Of a stretch of DNA of 38,111 bases, positions 1-8,917 are shown piece by piece (position 1 is the stretch's first letter; each line of letters begins with the position of its first letter). Source of the DNA: Kiritimatiellia bacterium (GTDB lineage Bacteria; Verrucomicrobiota; Kiritimatiellia; RFP12; UBA3636); contig JAFUOX010000049.1 of the NCBI GenBank assembly GCA_017481725.1, forward strand, positions 1 through 38,111, given 5' to 3'. The notes beneath the pieces are model-generated. The model searched no databases. It saw only the letters and a list, made by a program, of their open reading frames with translations, and had not been told where the DNA came from. The translations under genes were made by a program, and so were the position numbers.

Positions 1-170
1 GTATGTTTTCATGAAATTTTTAGAATATACTGCATTCATAGTATCCCATTATCTCATAGTGTCATCATTTTTGAAATATGGGCATTGAACTTATTTTTTT
101 CATTTTTCTTTTCGGTGTCTTTTATTTTGACACATTGCGCCAATTTGTTTTTGCTAAAACAATTCTTGTT

Positions 171-198
171 TTTACAATCATATATATGGTATTATATT
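171..198 (+). promoter_or_regulatory. putative sigma-70-type promoter of purA
   Basis: TTTACA (171-176) and TATATT (193-198) each match the -35 and -10 consensus at 5 of 6 positions and are 16 bp apart. Transcription would start near 205, just ahead of the purA ribosome binding site AAGGAG at 214-219. A TTGACA at 127-132 has no good -10 at normal spacing. Positions 1-170 hold nothing else I can support. This is pattern matching only. Confidence 0.4.
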
Positions 199-227
199 TA
201 CTCACATATAAACAAGGAGCTTTTACT

Positions 228-1511
228 ATGGCAACAGCAATCGTAGGTGCAAATTGGGGTGATGAAGGCAAAGGTAAAATGACTGACCTTCTTGCTCGTG
301 ATGCAGATATTATCGTACGCTTTCAAGGTGGCAACAACGCAGGCCACACAATTATAAATGATAAGGGCAGATTTGCTCTTCATCTACTTCCTTCTGGTGT
401 GTTCAATCCAAATGTTGTTAATGTTATTGGTACTGGTGTAGCACTTAACATTCGTGCATTTAAAAAGGAGCTTGATGAACTAATTGAGGCTGGTATTGAG
501 CCTAACATCATCGTTTCTGACCGTGCTCAGGTGCTTCTAGACATACACAAGCAGCTTGATGCTCTTGAGGAGCAGCGTCTAGGCAAGGCAGGCTTTGGTT
601 CTACAAAATCTGGCATTGCTCCATTCTACTCTGATAAGTATTCAAAGATTGGCTTCCAGGTTTGCGAGCTATTCCACTTAGATCAGATGGATCAGCGCAT
701 CCAGCTATTTTGTGATCGCAAAAACCCACTTCTAACGAGTGTTTATAATCAGCCAGCACTTGACCCTGCCGCAATCAAGGCAGAGCTTGCTGAATTAGCT
801 GAGATTATTCGCCCATTCGCTCGTGACACTGGCGATTTCTTCAATAAGGCAATTAAAGAAGGCAAACGCATCCTTCTTGAAGGTCAGCTTGGTTCACTAA
901 AGGATACAGACCATGGCATCTACCCAATGGTTACATCCTCTTCACCATTAGCAGGCTTTGCTTCTATTGGTGCTGGTATCCCTCCTTACGAGATTAAAGA
1001 CATCATCACAGTTGTTAAAGCTTACTCTAGTGCTGTTGGTGCTGGTCCTTTTGTTTCAGAAATCTTTGGTGACGAGGCTGAGGAGCTACGTAAGCGCGGT
1101 GGTGACAAGGGTGAATATGGTGCAACAACAGGCCGCCCTCGTCGCGTAGGTTGGTTTGATGTTCCTGCAACACGCTATGGCTGCCAGCTACAGGGTGCAA
1201 CAGAGGTTGCTCTAACAATCGCTGATGCTCTAGGTTACCTAGATGAAATTCCTGTATGCGTTGCTTACGAAATTGATGGCAAGCGCATTGACTACTTCCC
1301 TGCTACTCCATATCTATACAAGGCAAAGCCAATTATCGAGAAGCTTCCAGGCTGGAAGTGCGATATTCGCGGTGCAACAGATTGGGATGCACTACCTCAG
1401 CAGGTTCGCGATTACGTTAAGTTCATTGAGAAGAGCATTGGTGTTCCTATCACATTCTTCTCAACTGGACCAGACCGTAAGGATATCATTCGCTTAGGTA
1501 AGCGCGCATAA
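228..1511 (+). CDS. purA: adenylosuccinate synthetase
   Basis: PurA makes adenylosuccinate from IMP, aspartate and GTP, the first step of the AMP branch of purine synthesis, in the cytoplasm. The 427-residue length is normal for the family. The N-terminus shows the P-loop-like motif GDEGKGK (residues 11-17) with catalytic Asp12 and, in NNAGH, the conserved His40. The usual TGRGIGP segment reads STKSGIAPFYSDK here, a variant of the IMP-binding region. The ATG at 228 is chosen because AAGGAG (214-219) lies 8 nt upstream and the protein then begins directly with the GANWGDEGKGK strand; an in-frame extension back to 78 encodes only hydrophobic leader-like residues. purB follows, so both AMP-branch enzymes sit together. 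Confidence 0.97.
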   Translation: MATAIVGANWGDEGKGKMTDLLARDADIIVRFQGGNNAGHTIINDKGRFALHLLPSGVFNPNVVNVIGTGVALNIRAFKKELDELIEAGIEPNIIVSDRAQVLLDIHKQLDALEEQRLGKAGFGSTKSGIAPFYSDKYSKIGFQVCELFHLDQMDQRIQLFCDRKNPLLTSVYNQPALDPAAIKAELAELAEIIRPFARDTGDFFNKAIKEGKRILLEGQLGSLKDTDHGIYPMVTSSSPLAGFASIGAGIPPYEIKDIITVVKAYSSAVGAGPFVSEIFGDEAEELRKRGGDKGEYGATTGRPRRVGWFDVPATRYGCQLQGATEVALTIADALGYLDEIPVCVAYEIDGKRIDYFPATPYLYKAKPIIEKLPGWKCDIRGATDWDALPQQVRDYVKFIEKSIGVPITFFSTGPDRKDIIRLGKRA

Positions 1512-1537
1512 GCTAGCCTTTAAATAAGGCAACAACT

Positions 1538-1562
1538 AAGTCCAAAGCTTGGGCTTTTTATA
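1538..1562 (+). terminator. putative intrinsic terminator between purA and purB
   Basis: An 8-bp stem (aagtccaa / ttgggctt, one G-U pair, 3-nt loop) is followed by a short T run (to about 1562). It lies 26 bp after the purA stop. It is modest in strength and may only attenuate read-through into purB. Confidence 0.45.
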
Positions 1563-1563
1563 T

Positions 1564-1598
1564 GGGGCGCTGTCTAGTAATTGCTATGGCGACGCCCC
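1564..1598 (+). promoter_or_regulatory. GC hairpin in the purB leader
   Basis: GGGGCG (1564-1569) and CGCCCC (1593-1598) can pair around a 23-nt loop, followed by a weak T-rich stretch (tttcaatttc). This GC-rich element sits 34 bp before the purB start in otherwise AT-rich DNA. It could be a second terminator or a leader attenuator. I do not recognise a known riboswitch in it. Confidence 0.3.
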
Positions 1599-1632
1599 TT
1601 TCAATTTCAAAACAACAAAGATAGACATACCT

Positions 1633-2928
1633 ATGATAGATCGTTACACAAGAAAAGAAATGGCTGCCCTATGGTCAAGCCAGCATAAGTTTGAGGTTTG
1701 GTTAAAGGTTGAGCTTGCTGCAACAGAGGCTTGGGAAAAGCTTGGCGTTGTACCAGCAGGGACAACAGAAAGAATGCGTGCTAATGCTAGCTTTACTGTT
1801 CAGCGCATTGATGAAATTGAAGCATCTACTCATCACGATGTCGTTGCTTTCACACGCTGTGTTGCAGAGAGCCTAGGCGAGGACTCAAAGTGGCTCCACT
1901 ATGGTTTAACATCAACCGACGTTGTAGATACAGCTGCAGCCGTAAATATCCACGAAGCCTGCGGCATGCTAATTGAGGGGACAAAGAAGCTAATCGCAAC
2001 CCTCGCTGAGCAAGCAAAGAAATATCAGGACACACCAGTAATGGGTCGCACACATGGTGTACATGCTGAGCCAACAACCTTTGGTATGAAGTTCCTACTT
2101 TGGCATGAGGACATGAAGCGCTGTCTAACAAGACTTGAGGCAGCTTCAGAAACAATGCGTGTAGGAAAGCTTTCTGGTGCCGTTGGCAACTACGGCAATA
2201 TTGATCCATTCGTAGAGAAATATGTTTGCGAAAAGCTTGGCATCAACCCATCTCCTATTTCTACACAGGTGCTTCAGCGTGATCGCCATGCAGAGCTAAT
2301 GTGTGCTATCGCAATCACAGGTTCTTGCATTGAGAAGATTGCTACAGAAATTCGCCACTGTCAGCGTACTGAGCTACGCGAGGTTGAAGAGCCTTTCGCA
2401 AAGGGTCAAAAGGGATCCTCTACAATGCCACACAAGCGCAACCCTGTGAAGAGCGAAAACCTATGTGGTCTTTCACGTGTATTGCGCGGTTATGCTGTTA
2501 CAGCAATGGAGAATGTGGCATTGTGGCATGAACGAGATATTTCACACTCATCTGCTGAGCGCATTATCATTGCTGATGCAACAACTCTACTTGACTACAT
2601 GCTAGAGCGCATTAACTTCATCGTAGGTGGCTTACTTATCTACCCAGAGAATATGAAGCGCTCAATGGATATGAGTCATGGTCTTGTATATTCTCAACAG
2701 GTAATGCTTGCACTTGTTGCTGCTGGTATGCTACGTGAAAAAGCATACGATCTTGTGCAGCGCCTCGCTATGCAGGCTTGGGCAGAAAACAAAGACTACC
2801 CTGAGCTTCTCAAGGCAGAGCCAGAAGTTGTCGCTCATCTATCAGCAGATGCAATTGACTTGCTCTGCAAACCAGAAAATAGCTTCAAAAACATCCCTCA
2901 AGTTTTTGACCGCTGCCTAAATAATTAA
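1633..2928 (+). CDS. purB: adenylosuccinate lyase
   Basis: PurB cleaves adenylosuccinate to AMP and fumarate, and also SAICAR to AICAR, so it works twice in purine synthesis. The 431-residue protein has the fumarase/aspartase superfamily signature GSSTMPHKRNP, whose serine lies on the mobile catalytic loop, and the STHHDVVAF and GRTHGVHAEP blocks carrying the catalytic histidines. The ATG at 1633 gives the usual N-terminus MIDRYTRKEM; the open frame runs back to 1549 but that part overlaps the terminator and hairpin after purA and has no family counterpart. No clear Shine-Dalgarno sequence precedes 1633. It pairs functionally with purA upstream. Confidence 0.96.
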   Translation: MIDRYTRKEMAALWSSQHKFEVWLKVELAATEAWEKLGVVPAGTTERMRANASFTVQRIDEIEASTHHDVVAFTRCVAESLGEDSKWLHYGLTSTDVVDTAAAVNIHEACGMLIEGTKKLIATLAEQAKKYQDTPVMGRTHGVHAEPTTFGMKFLLWHEDMKRCLTRLEAASETMRVGKLSGAVGNYGNIDPFVEKYVCEKLGINPSPISTQVLQRDRHAELMCAIAITGSCIEKIATEIRHCQRTELREVEEPFAKGQKGSSTMPHKRNPVKSENLCGLSRVLRGYAVTAMENVALWHERDISHSSAERIIIADATTLLDYMLERINFIVGGLLIYPENMKRSMDMSHGLVYSQQVMLALVAAGMLREKAYDLVQRLAMQAWAENKDYPELLKAEPEVVAHLSADAIDLLCKPENSFKNIPQVFDRCLNN

Positions 2929-2998
2929 TGAATAATGAATAATGAATAATGAATAAGCAATAAGCAATAGGCAATAAGCAATAATGAATAAGCAATAG
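2923..2998 (+). repeat. short degenerate tandem repeats after purB
   Basis: Starting at the purB stop, seven-base units of the types AATGAAT and AAGCAAT are repeated about ten times with small changes and run up to the terminator. The first units (taatgaataatgaataatg) overlap the stop codon. This looks like slippage-generated simple sequence. No function can be assigned. Confidence 0.7.
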
Positions 2999-3041
2999 AA
3001 AAAAACGTGTGCCTGTTTCAGAAGCAAGCACACGTTTTTTT
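2999..3041. terminator. bidirectional intrinsic terminator
   Basis: The 7-bp GC-containing stem cgtgtgc / gcacacg (3006-3012 and 3028-3034) is flanked by seven A on the left and seven T on the right, with a 15-nt loop. Both strands therefore end in a U tract. It sits between convergent genes, so it can end purB on the plus strand and the small membrane protein gene on the minus strand. Confidence 0.85.
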
Positions 3042-3106
3042 ATACAATTGATGCTGGTAGAATTAACAATTCAGTATCGTTACTATACTAAGTAGCATTC
3101 AAGACT

Positions 3107-3397
3107 TCAATAGCTGCATTTACAACAACCCGAAGCAATATAAACACGAAAAATGTTATAAACCATAATATAAATAGAAAAAAATTGAACAACAGCCCTT
3201 CCCCATTTAAGCTTTAGTAATGAGATAATCCATCCAATAATAGAAATAACTGGTGCTACAAAAAAAACAGCTAACGTTACTAACTCGAAATATATTGTTG
3301 TTGAATATGAAAAGGAAAACGATACAAACAACAATATAGTTACTAATAAAAGTATAAAAAATGTTCCATGCCAAGTATCAAATATAAATTTTTTCAT
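3107..3397 (-). CDS. small integral membrane protein, unknown
   Basis: About 96 residues with three likely membrane helices: FILLLVTILLFVSFSF near residues 12-28, ELVTLAVFFVAPVISIIGWIISLL in the middle, and VQFFSIYIMVYNIFRVYIA near the C-terminus. It ends GCCKCSY, a cysteine cluster. I do not recognise a family. The ATG at 3397 is preferred over the in-frame one at 3421 because AAGGA lies about 10 nt before it on the minus strand. It is the last gene of the minus-strand block, downstream of the GH35 gene, and ends at the bidirectional terminator. Confidence 0.6.
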   Translation of the reverse strand: MKKFIFDTWHGTFFILLLVTILLFVSFSFSYSTTIYFELVTLAVFFVAPVISIIGWIISLLKLKWGRAVVQFFSIYIMVYNIFRVYIASGCCKCSY

Positions 3398-3478
3398 AGC
3401 AAAAAATTCCTTGCTAGACATTATTTTAAGGCATATTACAGAAACATGCTAAAAGCCATGAGTTATCTGTTCCTTTTA

Positions 3479-5275
3479 TTATTCTGTTGGTCCGAGCTGT
3501 AAGTCTGGAGTAAATTTGAGTTCATCGCTATCAAGCTTTTCTAGCTCAAATACAATGATTTCATTTACTCCTTTCTTTAATATAGGAGCTGGAACATACA
3601 AGGTTTCTGTTGGTCCAATATTCCAATATCTACCCAAATTAAAGCCATTCACCCAAACAACACCCTTTGTTCCTGGACGCAAGATGAAGCAATCAGCCAC
3701 CTCATCAAGCACTAGATCTGCTTTATGGAATGTGGCTGCTTTATCTTCAAAAGCACCAAACTCTAAGCCATCAAGTGATGACATTGGGAGCATATTATAC
3801 TCCCAATCTCGCTGATGCTGAAGCTCAATAGCAACACAGCCTTGAATGCCCTTTAGATCTTTACCTATGCGTGGTCCATAATTGATATGACCGCAATTCT
3901 CAACCAAGATATCAAGTCTTGCACCCTCAGGACCAAAATCCGGTAGAACAACACCATTCTCGTGAGACTGAGTGGAGTTTCTAGCTCCAATGAACTCCCC
4001 ATTCACCCAAACAAGAGCATAGTCATTCACTTTATGCAGACGCAACGTTTCTGGCCATCCCTTGCCAGGAATGATTGGCATTGGACCTTCTAGCTTCTTT
4101 GTATAATGGATAAAGCCAAAGCTTTCACCTAGCTGCTCCATCGTTGGTGGATTTCTAGCTTTACCAGACTGTGAAGCGATATTCTTTAAATTACTTAGTA
4201 ATGAGGCACTTTGTGTGAATTTAATAGGCTTTGGGCAAAGCTTCTTGCCCTTCTCTATTGGTTTAATGCGTGGATTATTTGTATATTTAGCAATCACCTT
4301 TTGACACTCATAGAACTTCTCTGTTGGGTCACCACATTCATTAATTGGAGCCCCATAATCATAGCTTGTAATTGCAGGAGCATACATATTTTCAAAATCG
4401 CCATTTGCTCCATTAGTAAAGCCAAAATTTGTTCCTCCATGAAGCATATAGAAGTTTACATTTGCTCCTGCAGCAAGCATTTTGTCTAGCTCATAAGCAA
4501 CACCGCCCTCATTCATTCCAGGGTCTCTTGTATGATGCTTTTCTCCCCAATGATCAAACCAGCCATTCCAAAATTCCATGCAGAACTTTGGTGAATTTGG
4601 TCTAAATGCTTCAACATTCTCCCAAGCACGCTCAGAGCCACGTCCAAAATTAACTGTCACCATTGCCTCAGGGATTGTTCCTCCAAGAAGGAAATGTCCA
4701 TAATCGCCATCGCTTGTAAATAGAGGAATTTCAATGCCTGCATCAAGCATAATCTTACGCAAATACTGGAGATATTCCTTATCATTTGCATAGGAGCCAT
4801 ATTCATTCTCAATCTGCATCAAGATAATTGGACCACCTGCTGTATATTGCAAGCGAGCAAGCTTTGGAAGAAGCACATCAAAATAGTTTTTAACTGCGGC
4901 CAAATAAGGCTCATTCATACAGCGTAGCTCAATACCTGGCTCAACCATTAACCAACCAGGAATACCACCTGCATCCCATTCAGAGCATATATAAGGACCT
5001 GGGCGAACAATCATCAACAATCCATGCTCATGAACCTTTTTTATATATGCTTCAATATCTAGCATACCCGAAAAATCAAACTCTCCCTTATGCAATTCAT
5101 GAAGATTCCATGGCACATACGTTTCTATGCAATTAACACCCATAGCAACTGCCTTATCTAGGCGGTCGTCCCATAAATCTGGATGAATACGAAAATAATG
5201 CATAGCACCGGAAATAATTCGTGTTGGCTTACCATCCACTAATATTTTATCCTCGCGGATTTCTACTGTGCTCAT
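3479..5275 (-). CDS. GH35 beta-galactosidase
   Basis: Family GH35 enzymes release terminal beta-galactose with retention. The N-terminal TIM barrel is clear: ISGAMHYFRIHPDLW (21-35), CIETYVPWNLHE (49-60), then the signature GGPIILMQIENEYG (147-160), in which Glu158 is the likely acid/base, and FCMEFWNGWFDHWG (231-244), in which Glu234 is the likely nucleophile. C-terminal beta domains follow, with jelly-roll-like strands such as GVVWVNGFNLGRYWNIGP near residue 550. At 598 residues it matches the bacterial cytoplasmic type; there is no signal peptide, so it would act on imported oligosaccharides. AAGGGAA precedes the start. A rhodanese gene lies 80 bp upstream on the same strand. Confidence 0.93.
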   Translation of the reverse strand: MSTVEIREDKILVDGKPTRIISGAMHYFRIHPDLWDDRLDKAVAMGVNCIETYVPWNLHELHKGEFDFSGMLDIEAYIKKVHEHGLLMIVRPGPYICSEWDAGGIPGWLMVEPGIELRCMNEPYLAAVKNYFDVLLPKLARLQYTAGGPIILMQIENEYGSYANDKEYLQYLRKIMLDAGIEIPLFTSDGDYGHFLLGGTIPEAMVTVNFGRGSERAWENVEAFRPNSPKFCMEFWNGWFDHWGEKHHTRDPGMNEGGVAYELDKMLAAGANVNFYMLHGGTNFGFTNGANGDFENMYAPAITSYDYGAPINECGDPTEKFYECQKVIAKYTNNPRIKPIEKGKKLCPKPIKFTQSASLLSNLKNIASQSGKARNPPTMEQLGESFGFIHYTKKLEGPMPIIPGKGWPETLRLHKVNDYALVWVNGEFIGARNSTQSHENGVVLPDFGPEGARLDILVENCGHINYGPRIGKDLKGIQGCVAIELQHQRDWEYNMLPMSSLDGLEFGAFEDKAATFHKADLVLDEVADCFILRPGTKGVVWVNGFNLGRYWNIGPTETLYVPAPILKKGVNEIIVFELEKLDSDELKFTPDLQLGPTE

Positions 5276-5355
5276 ATCTGTTTCCCTTATTTTGTTTTAA
5301 TAAGTTACTCTTACACCATGCCACAAATGGCATTGTTTACCACCACTACAGGCTA

Positions 5356-5700
5356 TTATTCTTTATTCCACTTTTCTTTTGCCTCTTCAAAGCCACCAAG
5401 ATTATACATATTGGTGTAGCCGAGACCTGACAGTATTTCCATAGCTACACCAACCCTGCGCCCACTTCGGCAATACATGTAAATAGGCGTTGATTTATCT
5501 GGCACAACCTCAGCAATATTATTTCCAATAATATCGTGTGAGATATTTACTGCGCCCACAATATGCCCAGAAGCAAATTCTTCTGGAGTGCGAACGTCAA
5601 TTAAAACTCCATTTTTGTCTAACATAACATCCTCCTTACTGAAATTGCAGCCAACACAAAAGCAAACAATGAATAAGCCTATAGCAAAAATTTTCTTCAT
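5356..5700 (-). CDS. rhodanese-domain lipoprotein
   Basis: A single rhodanese domain follows a short lipoprotein signal: MKKIFAIGLFIVCFCVGC, with Cys18 as the probable lipidated residue. The core shows VLIDVRTPEEFASGHIVGAVNI, typical of the PspE/GlpE group, and the catalytic loop CRSGRR in which the cysteine carries the persulfide. Membrane-anchored rhodaneses of this kind may transfer sulfur or bind oxyanions outside the cytoplasm; the substrate is unknown. I use ATG 5700; a GTG three codons earlier (5709) is possible and neither has a clear ribosome binding site. It starts about 15 bp after the stop of the upstream DUF4153-type gene, so the two are likely co-transcribed. Confidence 0.85.
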   Translation of the reverse strand: MKKIFAIGLFIVCFCVGCNFSKEDVMLDKNGVLIDVRTPEEFASGHIVGAVNISHDIIGNNIAEVVPDKSTPIYMYCRSGRRVGVAMEILSGLGYTNMYNLGGFEEAKEKWNKE

Positions 5701-5714
5701 AGCACACACTTAAA

Positions 5715-7511
5715 CTATTTATAAAATATATACCCTTGACAGGTTAGGCTATGCTTTCTTCCAGCATCGATTTTTATTGTTGGTGGATCAAGTATATACA
5801 AAGATTTAACAACCAATGCTATATTGTCTGATATTTCCCATAGAGCATCACTATCTGATATGCCAGCAGTTGGGCGATAGCTATACGATACTATCGCGGT
5901 ATCTGTTTGAGAGTCCTTTTCTTCTGAAATACTCTCAAGTAGCTTATCAACAAATTTTGTTACATCATACTCTACACATTCTGAATCATTTCTAGCATTA
6001 CTTTCTAGCTTAATAAAATATTTGCCATCCTTATAGAAAAATTCTTGTTTATCTGCATCTGACCTTTCCCATGAAGATGTATAATAAAATCTAATATAGG
6101 AATAACCACTACATGAAAAGGCGGTAGATTCATCATCATAGCTTGACGCACAATAAATTTCTGTATTAACACTTACATAAGTATTGTCAATGTTCAAAAC
6201 TGTTAACAAATCTGTAACACCATTATTCTTATCCTTTGAATAAGATAAAACTGCCTTATTTACATCAAAATAGTCGATTAAAACCTTAGAACTAGGGTCT
6301 CCGCAATAATACCGAAGCATTTTCCAGCTTCCTTTTATGATTTTTGTATCCTCATCGCTAAGCTCAAGCTTTTCTGGTATAACGAGCTTTCCATCCTGCA
6401 ATAATGAATTTTTAACGAGAATTTTTTCTACCCTATCATTTTGATTTTTTACAGACATATCAATAATATTTATAGGGCTAATAGAAAAAACAATGGCAGC
6501 CACTGCAATTACAAGCCAAATAGACTTTAAAGATTTGTTTCTAGCTGTGATATATAAGCCATAAATACCTATTGCTAATGTGACCATCCCTGCCATGCGT
6601 AATGGTGTTAAGCCATAAGCATTATATCGTATAACTATGCCAGTAATCTGTGCAATCACTATTGGAATTATTGGAATCCAACACCAACGCAATAGGAAGG
6701 ACAATGGTTTAGATAAATTACCCTTAATTGCAGCATACATAAATAAATATACAAGTATGCAAATGGAAGCAAAAATATTTAACCTATTGGATGGCATATC
6801 AAGCGTTAGAATTATCTTCCCAACATAAATGCAGAGAATCGCCAATAATAACACACAAGGAATTGCCAAAAATGTAAAAAGCTTAACATATAACTTTGGT
6901 CTTTGAACTAAATTGTCTTCTCGAGGAATACGAGAAAGAATCATCATAGGAATCAACCCGATCCAAGAATAAGCTGCAACAATAGAATATGGCCTTTCTT
7001 CTATAGGCATAATCAAAGAATCAAAAGCAACAAGGCAAACCATTACTCCAAGAAACAGAACCAAAACAGACAAAAAGGAATATGAATCAGCCCATAATAG
7101 CTCCATATAAATTGTATCAATATTTTCTTTTTTACATAACAGCCACACACACATTGAAAACATCGCTATCATAGTACCGATATAAAAAGCCATTATAAAA
7201 TAGTCATTATAACTAAAATAATGCTTCAATAACTGCCACATAACTATCGACGAAACTACACCTAGCACAACGGGGATAGCCTGTAAATATGCGTTCTTTT
7301 TTACTTTTCGCTCAATTATGAGGGTTGCTAAAACAGAGACAAATATTCCATAAAACAAACCTCCTTCAAAATACACTTTTGAAAGCCTATTATTTATATT
7401 GATTTCTAATGCTACTGCTAAAATAGCAATCAAAATATATGTAATTGGAAATCTTTTAAAGCCGTCAAGCAGCAAGCGGGAGCTATCTTTAATAAAGCTA
7501 ACAATTTTCAT
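5715..7511 (-). CDS. polytopic membrane protein, DUF4153-like
   Basis: 598 residues. About 12 hydrophobic helices fill residues 20-370, followed by a soluble C-terminal region of about 230 residues that would face outside. The layout and motifs such as PYSIVAAYSWIGLIPMMILSRIPRED resemble DUF4153 proteins, whose biochemical role is unknown. The C-terminal part is rich in Ser, Asp and Tyr and contains STAFSCSGYSYIRFYY. AAGGAG lies about 9 nt before the ATG on the minus strand. It begins just beyond the fba terminator and is followed closely by the rhodanese lipoprotein, suggesting a joint cell-envelope role, which is inference only. Confidence 0.65.
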   Translation of the reverse strand: MKIVSFIKDSSRLLLDGFKRFPITYILIAILAVALEININNRLSKVYFEGGLFYGIFVSVLATLIIERKVKKNAYLQAIPVVLGVVSSIVMWQLLKHYFSYNDYFIMAFYIGTMIAMFSMCVWLLCKKENIDTIYMELLWADSYSFLSVLVLFLGVMVCLVAFDSLIMPIEERPYSIVAAYSWIGLIPMMILSRIPREDNLVQRPKLYVKLFTFLAIPCVLLLAILCIYVGKIILTLDMPSNRLNIFASICILVYLFMYAAIKGNLSKPLSFLLRWCWIPIIPIVIAQITGIVIRYNAYGLTPLRMAGMVTLAIGIYGLYITARNKSLKSIWLVIAVAAIVFSISPINIIDMSVKNQNDRVEKILVKNSLLQDGKLVIPEKLELSDEDTKIIKGSWKMLRYYCGDPSSKVLIDYFDVNKAVLSYSKDKNNGVTDLLTVLNIDNTYVSVNTEIYCASSYDDESTAFSCSGYSYIRFYYTSSWERSDADKQEFFYKDGKYFIKLESNARNDSECVEYDVTKFVDKLLESISEEKDSQTDTAIVSYSYRPTAGISDSDALWEISDNIALVVKSLYILDPPTIKIDAGRKHSLTCQGYIFYK

Positions 7512-7593
7512 TTATACTTCTCCTTGTTGGTAAAATAAAACGATAATCAATCATTACCAACAATATAGCAAATCATATCGAATCAATGCAAAC

Positions 7594-7636
7594 AAAAAAG
7601 GCATAGCCGTAAGTAAAGCCATGCCCTTTTTGTTTT
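7594..7636. terminator. intrinsic terminator of fba, potentially bidirectional
   Basis: The arms aaaaaaggcatagcc and gccatgccctttttg pair imperfectly (one or two mismatches) around a short loop. T runs follow on both strands (TTTTTT on the minus strand, CTTTTTGTTTT on the plus strand). It lies 28 bp past the fba stop on the minus strand. Confidence 0.7.
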
Positions 7637-7663
7637 ATTTATGTTAATAAAATTTATTAACGA

Positions 7664-8662
7664 TTATAGCTTGTCGTTTGAACCAAGAACATTGATAATC
7701 TTGTGCTTGTAGAGCTTCTCCATATTGTCTCTAGCAGGACCAAGATACTTACGTGGATCAAACTCAGCTGGCTTCTCAACAAATGTCTTGCGGATAGCAG
7801 CAGTCATAGCCAAACGAGAGTCAGAGTCAATATTGATCTTGCAAACTGCAGACTTTGCAGACTCACGCAACCACTCCTCTGGGATACCGATAGCAGCCTT
7901 TAGAGCACCACCGAACTTGTTGATTGTCTCAACCTCCTCCTCTGGAACAGAAGAAGAACCGTGAAGAACGATTGGGAAACCAGGAAGCTTCTCTTCTACA
8001 GCCTTCAAAACGTTGAAAGCTAGTGGAGGAGGAACCATCTTGCCTGTCTCTGGATCGATTGTGCACTGCTCTGGAGTGAACTTATAAGAACCATGAGAAG
8101 TACCGATAGAGATAGCTAGAGAATCGCAGCCTGTACGTGTTGCGAAATCAATTACTTCCTCTGGGTCTGTGTATGTGTGGTGATCAGAAGAAACCTCATC
8201 CTCAACACCAGCCAAAACGCCTAGCTCACCCTCAACTGTTACGTCAAACTGGTGTGCGTACTCAACAACCTTCTTTGTAAGAGCAACGTTCTCCTCATAT
8301 GGAAGATGAGAACCGTCAATCATTACAGAAGAGAAACCAGAGTCAATGCAGCTCTTGCATGTTTCGAAAGTATCACCGTGATCAAGGTGAAGAACAATCT
8401 GAGGATTCTCGCAGCCTAGCTCCTTAGCATACTCAACAGCACCCTGTGCCATATAGCGAAGAAGTGTTGCGTTAGCATACTGACGTGCACCCTTAGAAAC
8501 CTGTAGGATAACAGGAGACTTTGTCTCTACAGCTGCCTTGATGATAGCCTGCATCTGCTCCATATTGTTGAAGTTGAAAGCAGGGATAGCGTAACCGCCT
8601 TTGATTGCTTTAGCAAACATATCTCTTGTGTTTACCAAGCCTAGTTCTTTGTAATTTACCAT
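7664..8662 (-). CDS. fba: class II fructose-bisphosphate aldolase
   Basis: This zinc enzyme splits fructose 1,6-bisphosphate into dihydroxyacetone phosphate and glyceraldehyde 3-phosphate in glycolysis, and runs in reverse in gluconeogenesis. The 332-residue chain has the HLDHG motif (92-96; catalytic Asp94, zinc ligand His95), VEGELG (143-148), GTSHG (His190) and VLHGSSS (His234), which supply the remaining metal and phosphate contacts. The start is supported by AAAGGA about 11 nt upstream on the minus strand. It is monocistronic: an intrinsic terminator follows, and a 255-bp spacer separates it from the divergent hydrogenase-like operon. Confidence 0.96.
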   Translation of the reverse strand: MVNYKELGLVNTRDMFAKAIKGGYAIPAFNFNNMEQMQAIIKAAVETKSPVILQVSKGARQYANATLLRYMAQGAVEYAKELGCENPQIVLHLDHGDTFETCKSCIDSGFSSVMIDGSHLPYEENVALTKKVVEYAHQFDVTVEGELGVLAGVEDEVSSDHHTYTDPEEVIDFATRTGCDSLAISIGTSHGSYKFTPEQCTIDPETGKMVPPPLAFNVLKAVEEKLPGFPIVLHGSSSVPEEEVETINKFGGALKAAIGIPEEWLRESAKSAVCKINIDSDSRLAMTAAIRKTFVEKPAEFDPRKYLGPARDNMEKLYKHKIINVLGSNDKL

Positions 8663-8787
8663 AGTAGTATTGTCCTTTCTAATGAAAAGTATTATTTAAA
8701 GCCTTTGATAAATGCAATCAGAAACCATCTTGAAAAGTATAAATTGCACCATATCTCAAAAAGAAATTGTTTTTAATTATATCTAAA

Positions 8788-8805
8788 ATTGAACTTTTGT
8801 TCAAT
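8788..8805. promoter_or_regulatory. inverted repeat ATTGAAC-N4-GTTCAAT, candidate operator
   Basis: Two perfect 7-bp arms flank TTTT in the spacer between fba (minus) and the hyf-like operon (plus). The core GAAC-N4-GTTC matches the general form of the LexA box known from Bacillus. Neither neighbour is a usual SOS gene, so another dimeric repressor is equally possible. The rest of 8663-8917 is AT-rich and holds no convincing -35/-10 pair. Confidence 0.4.
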
Positions 8806-8917
8806 AGAGAATGAAAGTTTTTTAGCAAAAACGGATTTTTTTTGTAGATTTTACTTTATATATTAAGGGGATAAGAGTAAAATTTTGTGCCAATTTCAAT
8901 TTTTATAAGGAATTAGT

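Noticed and set aside
78..227. 50-residue hydrophobic N-terminal extension in frame with purA
   Set aside because: A strong ribosome binding site lies 8 nt before ATG 228, the promoter candidate lies inside the extension, and PurA proteins start at this point.
1549..1632. Upstream start for purB
   Set aside because: The extension covers the terminator and a GC hairpin and has no counterpart in the family; ATG 1633 gives the standard N-terminus.
1850..2209. 119-codon minus-strand frame within purB
   Set aside because: It is a shadow of the purB coding sequence with unusual composition and no start signal.
5318..5333. Hairpin atgcca-caaa-tggcat between the rhodanese and GH35 genes
   Set aside because: The 6-bp stem has no T run on the minus strand, so I do not call it a terminator; it could be chance.
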